DNA of 64,000 nt from Phocaeicola fibrisolvens (GTDB lineage: Bacteria; Bacteroidota; Bacteroidia; Bacteroidales; Bacteroidaceae): the NCBI RefSeq assembly GCF_025567125.1, contig NZ_JAOQJI010000008.1, positions 1 through 64,000 on the forward strand, read 5' to 3'. The notes under the pieces are model-generated. The model did no database searches. It saw nothing but the letters and a program-made list of their open reading frames with translations, and had not been told where the DNA came from. This document shows, in pieces, positions 26,240-33,463 of this stretch (the stretch's first letter is position 1; each line of letters opens with the position of its first letter). The position numbers were made by a program, and so were the translations under genes.

Positions 26240-27229
26240 ATGGAAGATATTATTGCTCCGATTGACAAAGAAGTTCTTAAATCGGAACTGACGGAAGATA
26301 AGCGCTTGAGATTTACGAATAAGAGCAACAACGAGATTTATATTATTACATGGAAAAATGCTCCGAATGTGCTGAAGGAAATCGGTCGTTTGCGTGAAAT
26401 CGCTTTCCGTGCAGCAGGAGGAGGTACAGGAAAGTCGATGGACCTCGATGAATATGATTTGATGGAGAAGCCTTATCAGCAGTTGATTGTCTGGAATCCG
26501 GAAGCAGAAGAGATTTTGGGAGGATACCGTTATCTGCTGGGTGATGAAGTGGAATTTGATGCCGAAGGAAAGCCGGTGCTCGCCACTGCCCACATGTTTA
26601 ATTTCTCGGAAAAGTTCCTGAAAGATTATTTGCCTACGACGATTGAGCTGGGACGTTCTTTTGTAACATTGGAGTACCAGTCAACCCGGGCGGGTTCCAA
26701 GGGGTTGTTTGCCTTGGATAACTTATGGGATGGCCTGGGAGCTTTGACTGTGGTAATGCCGCAAGTGAAATACTTCTTCGGTAAGATGACCATGTATCCC
26801 AGTTACAACCGTCTGGGACGTGACATGATTCTGTATTTCCTGAAGAAGCATTTCAATGATAAAGACCAGTTGATAACTCCCATGCAGCCGTTGCAGATTG
26901 AGACAGATCCGAAAGTGCTTGAAAAAATATTCTGTTACGATACATTCAAAGAAGACTACAAAGTGTTGAATACGGAAGTACGTAAGTTGGGATACAATAT
27001 TCCGCCGTTGGTGAATGCTTATATGAGTCTGTCACCTACCATGCGTATGTTTGGAACGGCCATCAATGACGGATTCGGTGACGTGGAAGAAACTGGCATT
27101 CTGATTGCAGTAGATGAGATTTTGGAGGAGAAGCGTGTGCGCCATATCGAATCTTATCTGCGTGAGCATCCGGAAGCCCTGCAGATTACATCTGGGGCCA
27201 ATCCGGTAGTCAATAAGATTCATAAATAG
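26240..27229 (+). CDS. glsB: OlsB/hemolysin-like N-acyltransferase, probable N-acyl glycine synthase
   Basis: Protein of 329 residues with a GNAT-like fold of the hemolysin/OlsB family: L-R-E-I-A-F-R near residue 51, I-L-G-G-Y-R-Y-L-L-G for the central strands, and I-E-L-G-R-S-F-V further on. The family joins a 3-hydroxyacyl chain to the amino group of an amino acid. The Bacteroides homologue makes N-acyl glycine (commendamide), the precursor of glycine lipids and reported to activate a host receptor. It forms an operon with the O-acyltransferase. It is convergent with dgt with only 4 bp between stop codons and no visible terminator. Confidence 0.82.
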   Translation: MEDIIAPIDKEVLKSELTEDKRLRFTNKSNNEIYIITWKNAPNVLKEIGRLREIAFRAAGGGTGKSMDLDEYDLMEKPYQQLIVWNPEAEEILGGYRYLLGDEVEFDAEGKPVLATAHMFNFSEKFLKDYLPTTIELGRSFVTLEYQSTRAGSKGLFALDNLWDGLGALTVVMPQVKYFFGKMTMYPSYNRLGRDMILYFLKKHFNDKDQLITPMQPLQIETDPKVLEKIFCYDTFKEDYKVLNTEVRKLGYNIPPLVNAYMSLSPTMRMFGTAINDGFGDVEETGILIAVDEILEEKRVRHIESYLREHPEALQITSGANPVVNKIHK

Positions 27230-27233
27230 TTCT

Positions 27234-28565
27234 TTATAAAGCAGGCAGGCTGTTCCCGTTTATTTTCCGGTAGAGGTCGAGGGCATATACGTCGGTCATC
27301 CCGGAAATATAATCGAGTACAGCCTGTATTTTTTCATATAAGGTCGGGGCCTGAATATAGTACTGGCTGGATACTCGGTTTATCAGGAGTTGCGAGTAGG
27401 CTTTCTGGGGGTAGCGCACTGCCTCAATCATCAGGTCGATAAGTGTGGTAATCACTTGGTAACCGGCCAGTTCGATGTCGACCACGTCTTTGGAACAGTA
27501 GATTTTTTCGAAAGCTGTATGTGAACAGTTCTGGTAGGCCTCTCTCACCCGTTGGCTTAGTTGTTGAATCAGTGTTCCCTGGAAGGTTCCGTCGAGCAAG
27601 GGCTTTTCATTTTCAATAAATGCGTGTACACATTCATTAATCAGTATACCGATGGCCGATGAACGCAGGTAAGCTATTTGTTCGTTGGTGTCGTCTACCA
27701 TTTTGCATATCGCGTGGATATGGTCCATCTTTTCGGGAGCAAAGAAACGGAGATACAAGTCCTTGGTTTCCTGTGTAGTAAGAATTTTCAGCTTGTGGGC
27801 ATCTTCGATATCCATCATCTGGTAACAAATGTCATCGGCCGCTTCTACGAGATACACCAGCGGGTGCCGGCAGAACCTCAGGGGCTCTCCTTCTTTGCTT
27901 TTCTGCTGGATGCCAAGTTCCTGGGCTATTTTTTGGAAAGCAGCTTCTTCACTGGTAAAGAAACCGAACTTCTGCTTGCTCCCTGCCAGTTGGGAAGAGA
28001 AGGGATATTTTACAATGGAAGCCAGTGTGGAGTAAGTCAGTACAAAGCCTCCCGGACGTCTCCCCTGAAACTGGTGTGTCAGCAGACGGAAGGCGTTGGC
28101 ATTTCCTTCAAAATGAGTAAAATCGTCCCATTCCTTGGGGGAAAGCTGTGATTGAAGAATCCGTCCTTTTCCTTCAGAGAAATATGTACCGATTGCCTTT
28201 TCACCGGAATGTCCGAATGGAGGATTTCCCAGGTCGTGAGCCAGGCAGGCTGCGGCCACAATGGAACCTATTTCCGAGATATGTGAATCGTGAAGTTCCG
28301 GGTGAAGCTGTAGCAGTTCAGAGGAAACCTTGTTGCCCAGCGAACGGCCTACGCAGGAAACCTCCAAGCTGTGTGTCAGTCGGTTATGTACAAAGATACT
28401 TCCCGGAAGAGGGAATACCTGTGTCTTGTTCTGCAGGCGGCGGAAAGGGGCTGAGAATATCAGACGGTCGTAGTCGCGCTGAAACTCCGTCCGATCTTCT
28501 TTTCTACGTTCGTGAAGATTCTCCAACCCGAATCTCTTATTTGAAATCAATTGTTTCCAGTTCAT
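27234..28565 (-). CDS. dgt: Deoxyguanosinetriphosphate triphosphohydrolase (HD domain)
   Basis: Protein of 443 residues from ATG 28565. HD-domain residues appear in H-N-R-L-T-H-S-L-E and H-D-L-G-N-P-P-F-G-H-S-G-E. It splits dGTP (perhaps other dNTPs) into the nucleoside and triphosphate and so limits the dNTP pool. A strong Shine-Dalgarno, AAGGAG, lies 8 bp ahead of this ATG, which rules out the longer open frame starting at 28748, whose extra 61 residues look non-coding and cross a likely -7 element. It is divergent from dut. Confidence 0.92.
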   Translation of the reverse strand: MNWKQLISNKRFGLENLHERRKEDRTEFQRDYDRLIFSAPFRRLQNKTQVFPLPGSIFVHNRLTHSLEVSCVGRSLGNKVSSELLQLHPELHDSHISEIGSIVAAACLAHDLGNPPFGHSGEKAIGTYFSEGKGRILQSQLSPKEWDDFTHFEGNANAFRLLTHQFQGRRPGGFVLTYSTLASIVKYPFSSQLAGSKQKFGFFTSEEAAFQKIAQELGIQQKSKEGEPLRFCRHPLVYLVEAADDICYQMMDIEDAHKLKILTTQETKDLYLRFFAPEKMDHIHAICKMVDDTNEQIAYLRSSAIGILINECVHAFIENEKPLLDGTFQGTLIQQLSQRVREAYQNCSHTAFEKIYCSKDVVDIELAGYQVITTLIDLMIEAVRYPQKAYSQLLINRVSSQYYIQAPTLYEKIQAVLDYISGMTDVYALDLYRKINGNSLPAL

Positions 28566-28570
28566 GGCGT

Positions 28571-28577
28571 AACTCCT
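28571..28577 (-). promoter_or_regulatory. Shine-Dalgarno that fixes the dgt start
   Basis: The minus strand reads AAAGGAGTT just before the ATG at 28565. Such a strong site is unusual among the genes in this window. Confidence 0.7.
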
Positions 28578-28622
28578 TTGTGATGTGGGTTTTAAATTTA
28601 AAGAAGCTCTAAAAGTTAAGTG

Positions 28623-28630
28623 CAAAAATA
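28623..28630 (-). promoter_or_regulatory. -7 element for dgt
   Basis: TATTTTTG on the minus strand, 58 bp before the dgt start. No TTTG partner lies at 19-20 bp. A weaker plus-strand counterpart for dut, TAACTTCG, lies at 28672-28679. Confidence 0.45.
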
Positions 28631-28703
28631 TAAAAAAATGGTAAACGTAACTATTAATTCTGTGGATTGTGTAACTTCGCAACTTCATAAAGGGTAAAAT
28701 AAG

Positions 28704-29138
28704 ATGAAAATACAGATTATAAATACTTCCCGGCATCCGTTGCCGCAATATGCCACCGCACAGTCGGCGGGGGTAGACCTTCGTGCCAATCTTGCTGAAT
28801 CCATTGTGTTGAAGCCTCTACAGCGCTGCCTGGTGCCGACAGGCTTGTTTCTTGCCTTGCCGAAAGGGTATGAAGCACAGGTACGTCCACGCAGTGGCCT
28901 GGCCATTAAGAAGGGGATTACCGTGTTGAATTCTCCAGGTACGATTGATGCCGATTATCGGGGAGAAATCAATGTGATACTGGTCAACCTGTCGTCCGAG
29001 GAATTTGTGATTGAAGACGGGGAACGCATAGCCCAGATGGTCATTGCCCGCCACGAACAGGCCGAATGGGAAGAAGTGGAAGTGTTGGACGAAACAGAAC
29101 GGGGGGCAGGAGGTTTCGGTCACACAGGAACGGTATAA
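28704..29138 (+). CDS. dut: dUTP diphosphatase
   Basis: Protein of 144 residues with the trimeric dUTPase motifs: S-A-G-V-D-L-R-A early, R-P-R-S-G-L-A near 62, G-T-I-D-A-D-Y-R-G-E-I near 94, and the Gly-rich tail R-G-A-G-G-F-G-H-T-G that closes over the site. It turns dUTP into dUMP and keeps uracil out of DNA. It leads an operon with three envelope genes (11 bp to the TPR lipoprotein gene). Confidence 0.96.
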   Translation: MKIQIINTSRHPLPQYATAQSAGVDLRANLAESIVLKPLQRCLVPTGLFLALPKGYEAQVRPRSGLAIKKGITVLNSPGTIDADYRGEINVILVNLSSEEFVIEDGERIAQMVIARHEQAEWEEVEVLDETERGAGGFGHTGTV

Positions 29139-29149
29139 ACTTTGTGAGT

Positions 29150-30937
29150 ATGAAAAAATTGCTAGGAATTATCGGGCTTGTCTTGTTGCTGGTAGCCTGC
29201 GGTACAACGGGGCGGCAATCTGCATCCAGACGCGGCTTGGTCAGTGAGGACAAAGATACATTGTCGTATGAACAGCGCCGGAAGTATGACTATTTCTTCC
29301 TGGAAGCGGTGCGCATGAAGCAAAAAGGAGAATATGATGCAGCTTTCGAACTGTATAAGCATTGCTTGGATATCTACCCGAACTCGGCTCCGGCTTTGTA
29401 CGAGATTTCCCGGTTCTATATGGTGCTGGGACTGGAGAAGAAGGGAGAAGAGGCCTTGAAAAAAGCAGTCCGTTCGGATGAATCGAATTTCTGGTACAAG
29501 CAGACGTTGGCGGCTTATTATCAGCAGAAACGGGATTGGCCGAAAGCCATTGCCGTATATGATGACATGGCACATCAGTTTCCTTCTCGTTTAGAGCCTT
29601 TGATGGCTTTGGTCGATTTGTATAATCAGACGAAGAGTTATGCACAGGTGGTTTCCGTGTTGAACCGTCTGGAAGAACTTGATGGAAAGTCGGAACAGAT
29701 TAGCATGGAAAAGTTCAGGATGTATCTGCTGATGGACAATCAGGAACAGGCTTTCCAGGAAATCGAGAACTTGTCGAAAGAGTATCCTTACGATATGCGT
29801 TATCAAACCATTCTGGGAGATGTGTATTTGAATAATAACAAACCGGATGAGGCGTATGCGGTGTATCAGAAGATCCTGAAGGAGGAGCCAGGATATGCAC
29901 CGGCCTTGTTGTCAATGGCTTCTTATTATAAACAGATTGGAAAGGATAGTTTGTATCAGCAGCAGTTGGATACTATTTTGCTGAACGACAATGTGGAGTC
30001 GGATACGAAGATGAGCATCATGCGGCAGCTGATTCTGCAATCTGAACAGACCACGAAGGACAGCACGCAGATTGTGGCATTGTTCAAGAATATCCTGGCT
30101 CGTCCGCAACAGAATGCCGATTTGTCGATGCTTTGTGCGCAGTATATGATTACCAAGCATATGGAAAAGGAGTCTGTGCCGGTGCTGAATCAGGTGCTGT
30201 CGCTCGACCCGGAAAACAAGCCGGCTCGTCTGCAACTGTTGAGCTATGCCATCCGTGACAATGACCTGGATGAAGTGATTCGTGTGGCGACCCCAGCCCT
30301 GCAGTATAATCCGGATGCGATGGAGTTCTATTATTATCTCGGTCTGGCCCATTATCAGAAAGAGGAGACGGACAAGGCAATGGAGATTTTTCAGAAAGGA
30401 TTGAAGCAGGTCAACGAAAAGAGTGACAAGAATATCGTATCCGATTTCTATGCCATCTTGGGCGATTTGTATCATTCCAAGGAGATGAAGGCGGAAGCGT
30501 ATGCGGCTTACGATTCTTCGTTGGTCTACAATCCGAACAACATCGGTACGCTCAACAATTATGCCTATTACCTGTCTGTGGAGCGGACGCACCTGGACAA
30601 GGCGGAGGAAATGAGTTACAAGACGGTGAAGGCGGAACCGGAAAATTCCACTTACCTGGATACGTACGCATGGATTTTGTTTGAGAAGAAACGTTACACC
30701 GAGGCGCGGATTTATATTGATCAGGCCATGAAGAGCGGAGGAGACAGCAGCCAGGTCATTGTGGAGCATTGCGGTGACATTTACTATATGTTGGGCGAGA
30801 AAGATAAGGCATTGGAATACTGGAAGAAGGCCGACAGTATGGAGAACAAGGAAGAAGATGGAGCCACTCCTCGTACGGAAGCCGAGTTGAAACGCTTGAA
30901 ACGTAAAATCGCATTGAAAAAATACATTGCAGAATGA
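29150..30937 (+). CDS. TPR-repeat lipoprotein
   Basis: Protein of 595 residues. The signal ends in L-L-L-V-A-C-G, with Cys17 the lipid anchor. The rest is almost wholly tetratricopeptide repeats (many A-L-Y-E-I-S-R-F-Y, A-Y-A-V-Y-Q-K-I-L and P-D-A-M-E-F-Y-Y-Y-L-G type helices). It is probably a protein-protein scaffold on the periplasmic face of the outer membrane. The start at 29150 gives a proper signal; an earlier in-frame ATG at 29066 would sit inside dut. Its last 4 nt overlap the start of the DUF4292 gene. Confidence 0.85.
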   Translation: MKKLLGIIGLVLLLVACGTTGRQSASRRGLVSEDKDTLSYEQRRKYDYFFLEAVRMKQKGEYDAAFELYKHCLDIYPNSAPALYEISRFYMVLGLEKKGEEALKKAVRSDESNFWYKQTLAAYYQQKRDWPKAIAVYDDMAHQFPSRLEPLMALVDLYNQTKSYAQVVSVLNRLEELDGKSEQISMEKFRMYLLMDNQEQAFQEIENLSKEYPYDMRYQTILGDVYLNNNKPDEAYAVYQKILKEEPGYAPALLSMASYYKQIGKDSLYQQQLDTILLNDNVESDTKMSIMRQLILQSEQTTKDSTQIVALFKNILARPQQNADLSMLCAQYMITKHMEKESVPVLNQVLSLDPENKPARLQLLSYAIRDNDLDEVIRVATPALQYNPDAMEFYYYLGLAHYQKEETDKAMEIFQKGLKQVNEKSDKNIVSDFYAILGDLYHSKEMKAEAYAAYDSSLVYNPNNIGTLNNYAYYLSVERTHLDKAEEMSYKTVKAEPENSTYLDTYAWILFEKKRYTEARIYIDQAMKSGGDSSQVIVEHCGDIYYMLGEKDKALEYWKKADSMENKEEDGATPRTEAELKRLKRKIALKKYIAE

Positions 30938-31767
30938 AACAGTTGATTCATTGGTTATATATTGTGTGCCTCGTGGCAGTGGTTTCTTCTTGTAGTTCCC
31001 TGCGTCATGTGGAACGTACTCCGATGATTGGCGGACTGAAAGGGGAAGATTATCAAGAGAAGGTAATAGCTGGTTTTCCTCGCTGGAATTGTGTGACGGG
31101 AAAAGTGGCACTCAACCTGAACGTGGAAAATCGGAAGAATATGAAATTGTCGGCCACGCTTCGGATGAAAAAAGGAGAGGTAATACAATTGTCGGTGGCG
31201 CCTTTTCTGGGCATTGAAGTTGCTCGGTTGGAAATTTCACCCGACCGAATTCTGGTAGTCGACCGTCTGCATAAACAGTATGTGGAAGTGTCTTTTGGAG
31301 AACTGAACCGCATGACAAATCTGAACCTGAGTTTCAATATGGTGCAGTCGTTGTTTCTCAACGAAATTTTCTTGCCCGGAAAGGAAACGCTGGAGGTGTC
31401 TGATTTGCATCGCTTCCGTATGGACCTGGAAGGTGACAGGGCATTATGGGAAGTGAAGGACAGTAAGAAACTGGCTTATCGGTTCTGGACTACAGCCGAT
31501 AAAGGGTGGCTGGAAAATACTTCTGTATCTTTGTCGGGCACGGCGTATGCTTTGGACTGGACGTATGGCGACTTTGGAAAATTGGGGACTGGCTATTTTC
31601 CGCAGCATATTTTGGCCGAATTGCAAGGAGTCGGGAAACAATATAGTCTGGACATGAAACTCTCACGGATGTCTGTCAGTGAGGACTGGGAGACGCGTAC
31701 GGAATTATCTTCTAAATATCAGAAGATGGAACTGGCAACTTTATTGAAAATGTGGTTAGGAAAATGA
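30934..31767 (+). CDS. DUF4292 lipoprotein, LolB-like
   Basis: Protein of 277 residues with a lipoprotein signal (V-V-S-S-C-S-S, Cys20). The core (K-V-A-L-N-L, L-S-A-T-L-R-M-K-K-G-E-V-I-Q-L-S-V-A-P-F-L-G-I-E-V-A-R) matches DUF4292, a family that resembles the half-barrel of LolA/LolB and may carry or receive lipoproteins or lipids at the outer membrane. The role is inferred from fold type only. It is coupled by ATGA overlaps to the TPR gene before it and the EnvC-like gene after it. Confidence 0.83.
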   Translation: MKQLIHWLYIVCLVAVVSSCSSLRHVERTPMIGGLKGEDYQEKVIAGFPRWNCVTGKVALNLNVENRKNMKLSATLRMKKGEVIQLSVAPFLGIEVARLEISPDRILVVDRLHKQYVEVSFGELNRMTNLNLSFNMVQSLFLNEIFLPGKETLEVSDLHRFRMDLEGDRALWEVKDSKKLAYRFWTTADKGWLENTSVSLSGTAYALDWTYGDFGKLGTGYFPQHILAELQGVGKQYSLDMKLSRMSVSEDWETRTELSSKYQKMELATLLKMWLGK

Positions 31768-33071
31768 AACGTGGAGTGTGCATATTATGGGCATGTCTTT
31801 GCATGTGTACACTTTCTGCACAGACCACCCGCAAGATTCGGCAGCTGGAGAAGCAGCGGAATGAGTTGAAGCAGCAGATTGCTGAATCGGAAACGTTGTT
31901 GCAGTCAACCAAGAAGGATGTAAAAAGTCAGTTGGGCAATCTGGCCTTGATTTCAGGACAGATAGAGGAACGCCAAAAGTATATTCAAACGATAGAAAGC
32001 GACGTGCAGACGATTCAGAAAGAGATAGATCGCTTGGGGAGAGACCTGCAACGTCTGCAGAAAGAACTGAGCGAGAAGAAAAAAAAGTATGAGCAGTCTG
32101 TGCAGTATATTTATCGCAATAAATCCATTCAGGATAAGTTGATGTTTATCTTTTCGGCAGAAAACTTCGGACAGATGTACCGCCGTTTACGTTATGTGCG
32201 TGAGTATGCCGATTATCAACGCCTGCAAGGAGTGCAGGTGCAGCGGAAGCAGCAGCAAGTGACTGATAAGGCGGCCTCGTTGAAAAGCAGCCGGCAGGCA
32301 AAGGAGGATTTGCTGAAGCAGGGAGAAGCCGAAAAGGCCAAACTGGTTGCACAGGAGCAGGAACGGAAGCAGATTCTGTCGAATTTGCAGAAGAAACAGC
32401 GCAGTATCCAGTCGGAACTGACTAAACAGCGTCGTTCTGCCGATAAACTGAATGCGCAGATTGACCGCTTGATTGAAATAGAAATAGAAAAAGCTCGTAA
32501 ACGTGCCGAAGAAGAGGCCCGCCGGAAAGCGGAAGAAGCCCGTAAGAAGGCCGAGGCAGAGAAGAAGACGGCTGTCGTTTCTTCTGCGGAAACTAAAAAG
32601 GCGGAACCTTCTGTCGGAAAGCTGGAAGCATACAAGGTAGATTCGGAAGACCGTCGTTTGTCTAGCAGCTTTGAAAAGAACAAGGGAATCCTTCCGGTAC
32701 CGATTACCGGCCCCTACGTGGTGGTAGGACACTATGGACAATATCAGGTGAAAGGACTCCGGAACGTGAAATTGGATAACAAAGGCATGGATATCAAGGG
32801 GAAGGCAGGCGCCAATGCGCGGGCCATTTTTGATGGTGAGGTGTCGGCTGTTTTCCAGTACAATGGACTGACCAATGTGCTGGTACGCCATGGAAGTTAT
32901 ATTTCGGTGTATTGCAATTTGTCGATGGTGCGTGTGAAGAAAGGGAGTCTGGTACGTGCTCGCGATGTGCTGGGCGAAGTGCATACCAATGCTGAAGGAG
33001 AAACCATTCTGCACTTCCAGCTCCGCAAGGAAACGGTGAAACTGAATCCGGAACTCTGGATACATCGCTAA
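31764..33071 (+). CDS. EnvC-like murein hydrolase activator with degenerate LytM domain
   Basis: Protein of 435 residues: signal peptide (cleavage about A-Q-T), long coiled coil (about 20-240, two heptad-rich stretches, then an R-K-A-E-E-A-R-K run), and a C-terminal M23/LytM domain. The zinc ligands are lost: the first His position reads N-K-G-M-D-I, the H-L-S motif reads C-N-L-S, and the H-L-H-F motif reads I-L-H-F-Q. This is the pattern of EnvC and NlpD, which do not cut murein but switch on amidases at the septum. The start at 31764 overlaps the previous stop (ATGA). It ends the dut operon. Confidence 0.87.
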   Translation: MKRGVCILWACLCMCTLSAQTTRKIRQLEKQRNELKQQIAESETLLQSTKKDVKSQLGNLALISGQIEERQKYIQTIESDVQTIQKEIDRLGRDLQRLQKELSEKKKKYEQSVQYIYRNKSIQDKLMFIFSAENFGQMYRRLRYVREYADYQRLQGVQVQRKQQQVTDKAASLKSSRQAKEDLLKQGEAEKAKLVAQEQERKQILSNLQKKQRSIQSELTKQRRSADKLNAQIDRLIEIEIEKARKRAEEEARRKAEEARKKAEAEKKTAVVSSAETKKAEPSVGKLEAYKVDSEDRRLSSSFEKNKGILPVPITGPYVVVGHYGQYQVKGLRNVKLDNKGMDIKGKAGANARAIFDGEVSAVFQYNGLTNVLVRHGSYISVYCNLSMVRVKKGSLVRARDVLGEVHTNAEGETILHFQLRKETVKLNPELWIHR

Positions 33072-33094
33072 AGAACTCTTTATTATACTATACA

Positions 33095-33131
33095 AAAGCT
33101 TCAGGTGGCTGTGCTACCTGGGGCTTTTTTT
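33095..33131 (+). terminator. Terminator of the dut-envC operon
   Basis: A 12-bp stem, 33095-33106 with 33116-33127 (two G-T pairs), runs into a T tract ending at 33131. Confidence 0.8.
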
Positions 33132-33192
33132 GTGGAAGGTATTGCAATAAAGTTTTCAGGGCAAGTACGAATTCTTTTCTTTTGCCTGACAA

Positions 33193-33286
33193 TTTCTCTG
33201 TTTCACACTTTGGTATTTATATCCCACACTGTGGTTTATATATTTCACGGTGTGGTTTATGTATCCCACACTGTGGGACAGAGAAA
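33193..33286. repeat. Four-unit 21-bp tandem repeat with inverted ends, copy 2
   Basis: Four exact 21-bp units at 33201-33221, 33222-33242, 33243-33263 and 33264-33284. Units alternate TTTCAC and TCCCAC beginnings, share a CACTGTGG-type core and end in AT-rich halves. TTTCTCTG (33193-33200) and CAGAGAAA (33279-33286) form perfect 8-bp inverted ends. It is the second copy of the element at 8151-8242, in the 392-bp gene-free stretch between the envC-like gene and the GH31 pseudogene. The rest of that stretch holds a terminator and a poor promoter candidate (TACATTCG, 33386-33393). Confidence 0.88.
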
Positions 33287-33463
33287 ATGCCTTAATATAA
33301 TAAATTATATTTAGTTCTGTTTGGAAGAAAATAATAAAATAAAAAATGTTTAACTGGTTTTCTTTTTTACTTCAATAATTAGTTATACATTCGTACGCTT
33401 TTCACACGAAGTCTTTTCATGGAGACTGTTGAAGAACGGAGAATTATTAATAATATTTATACT

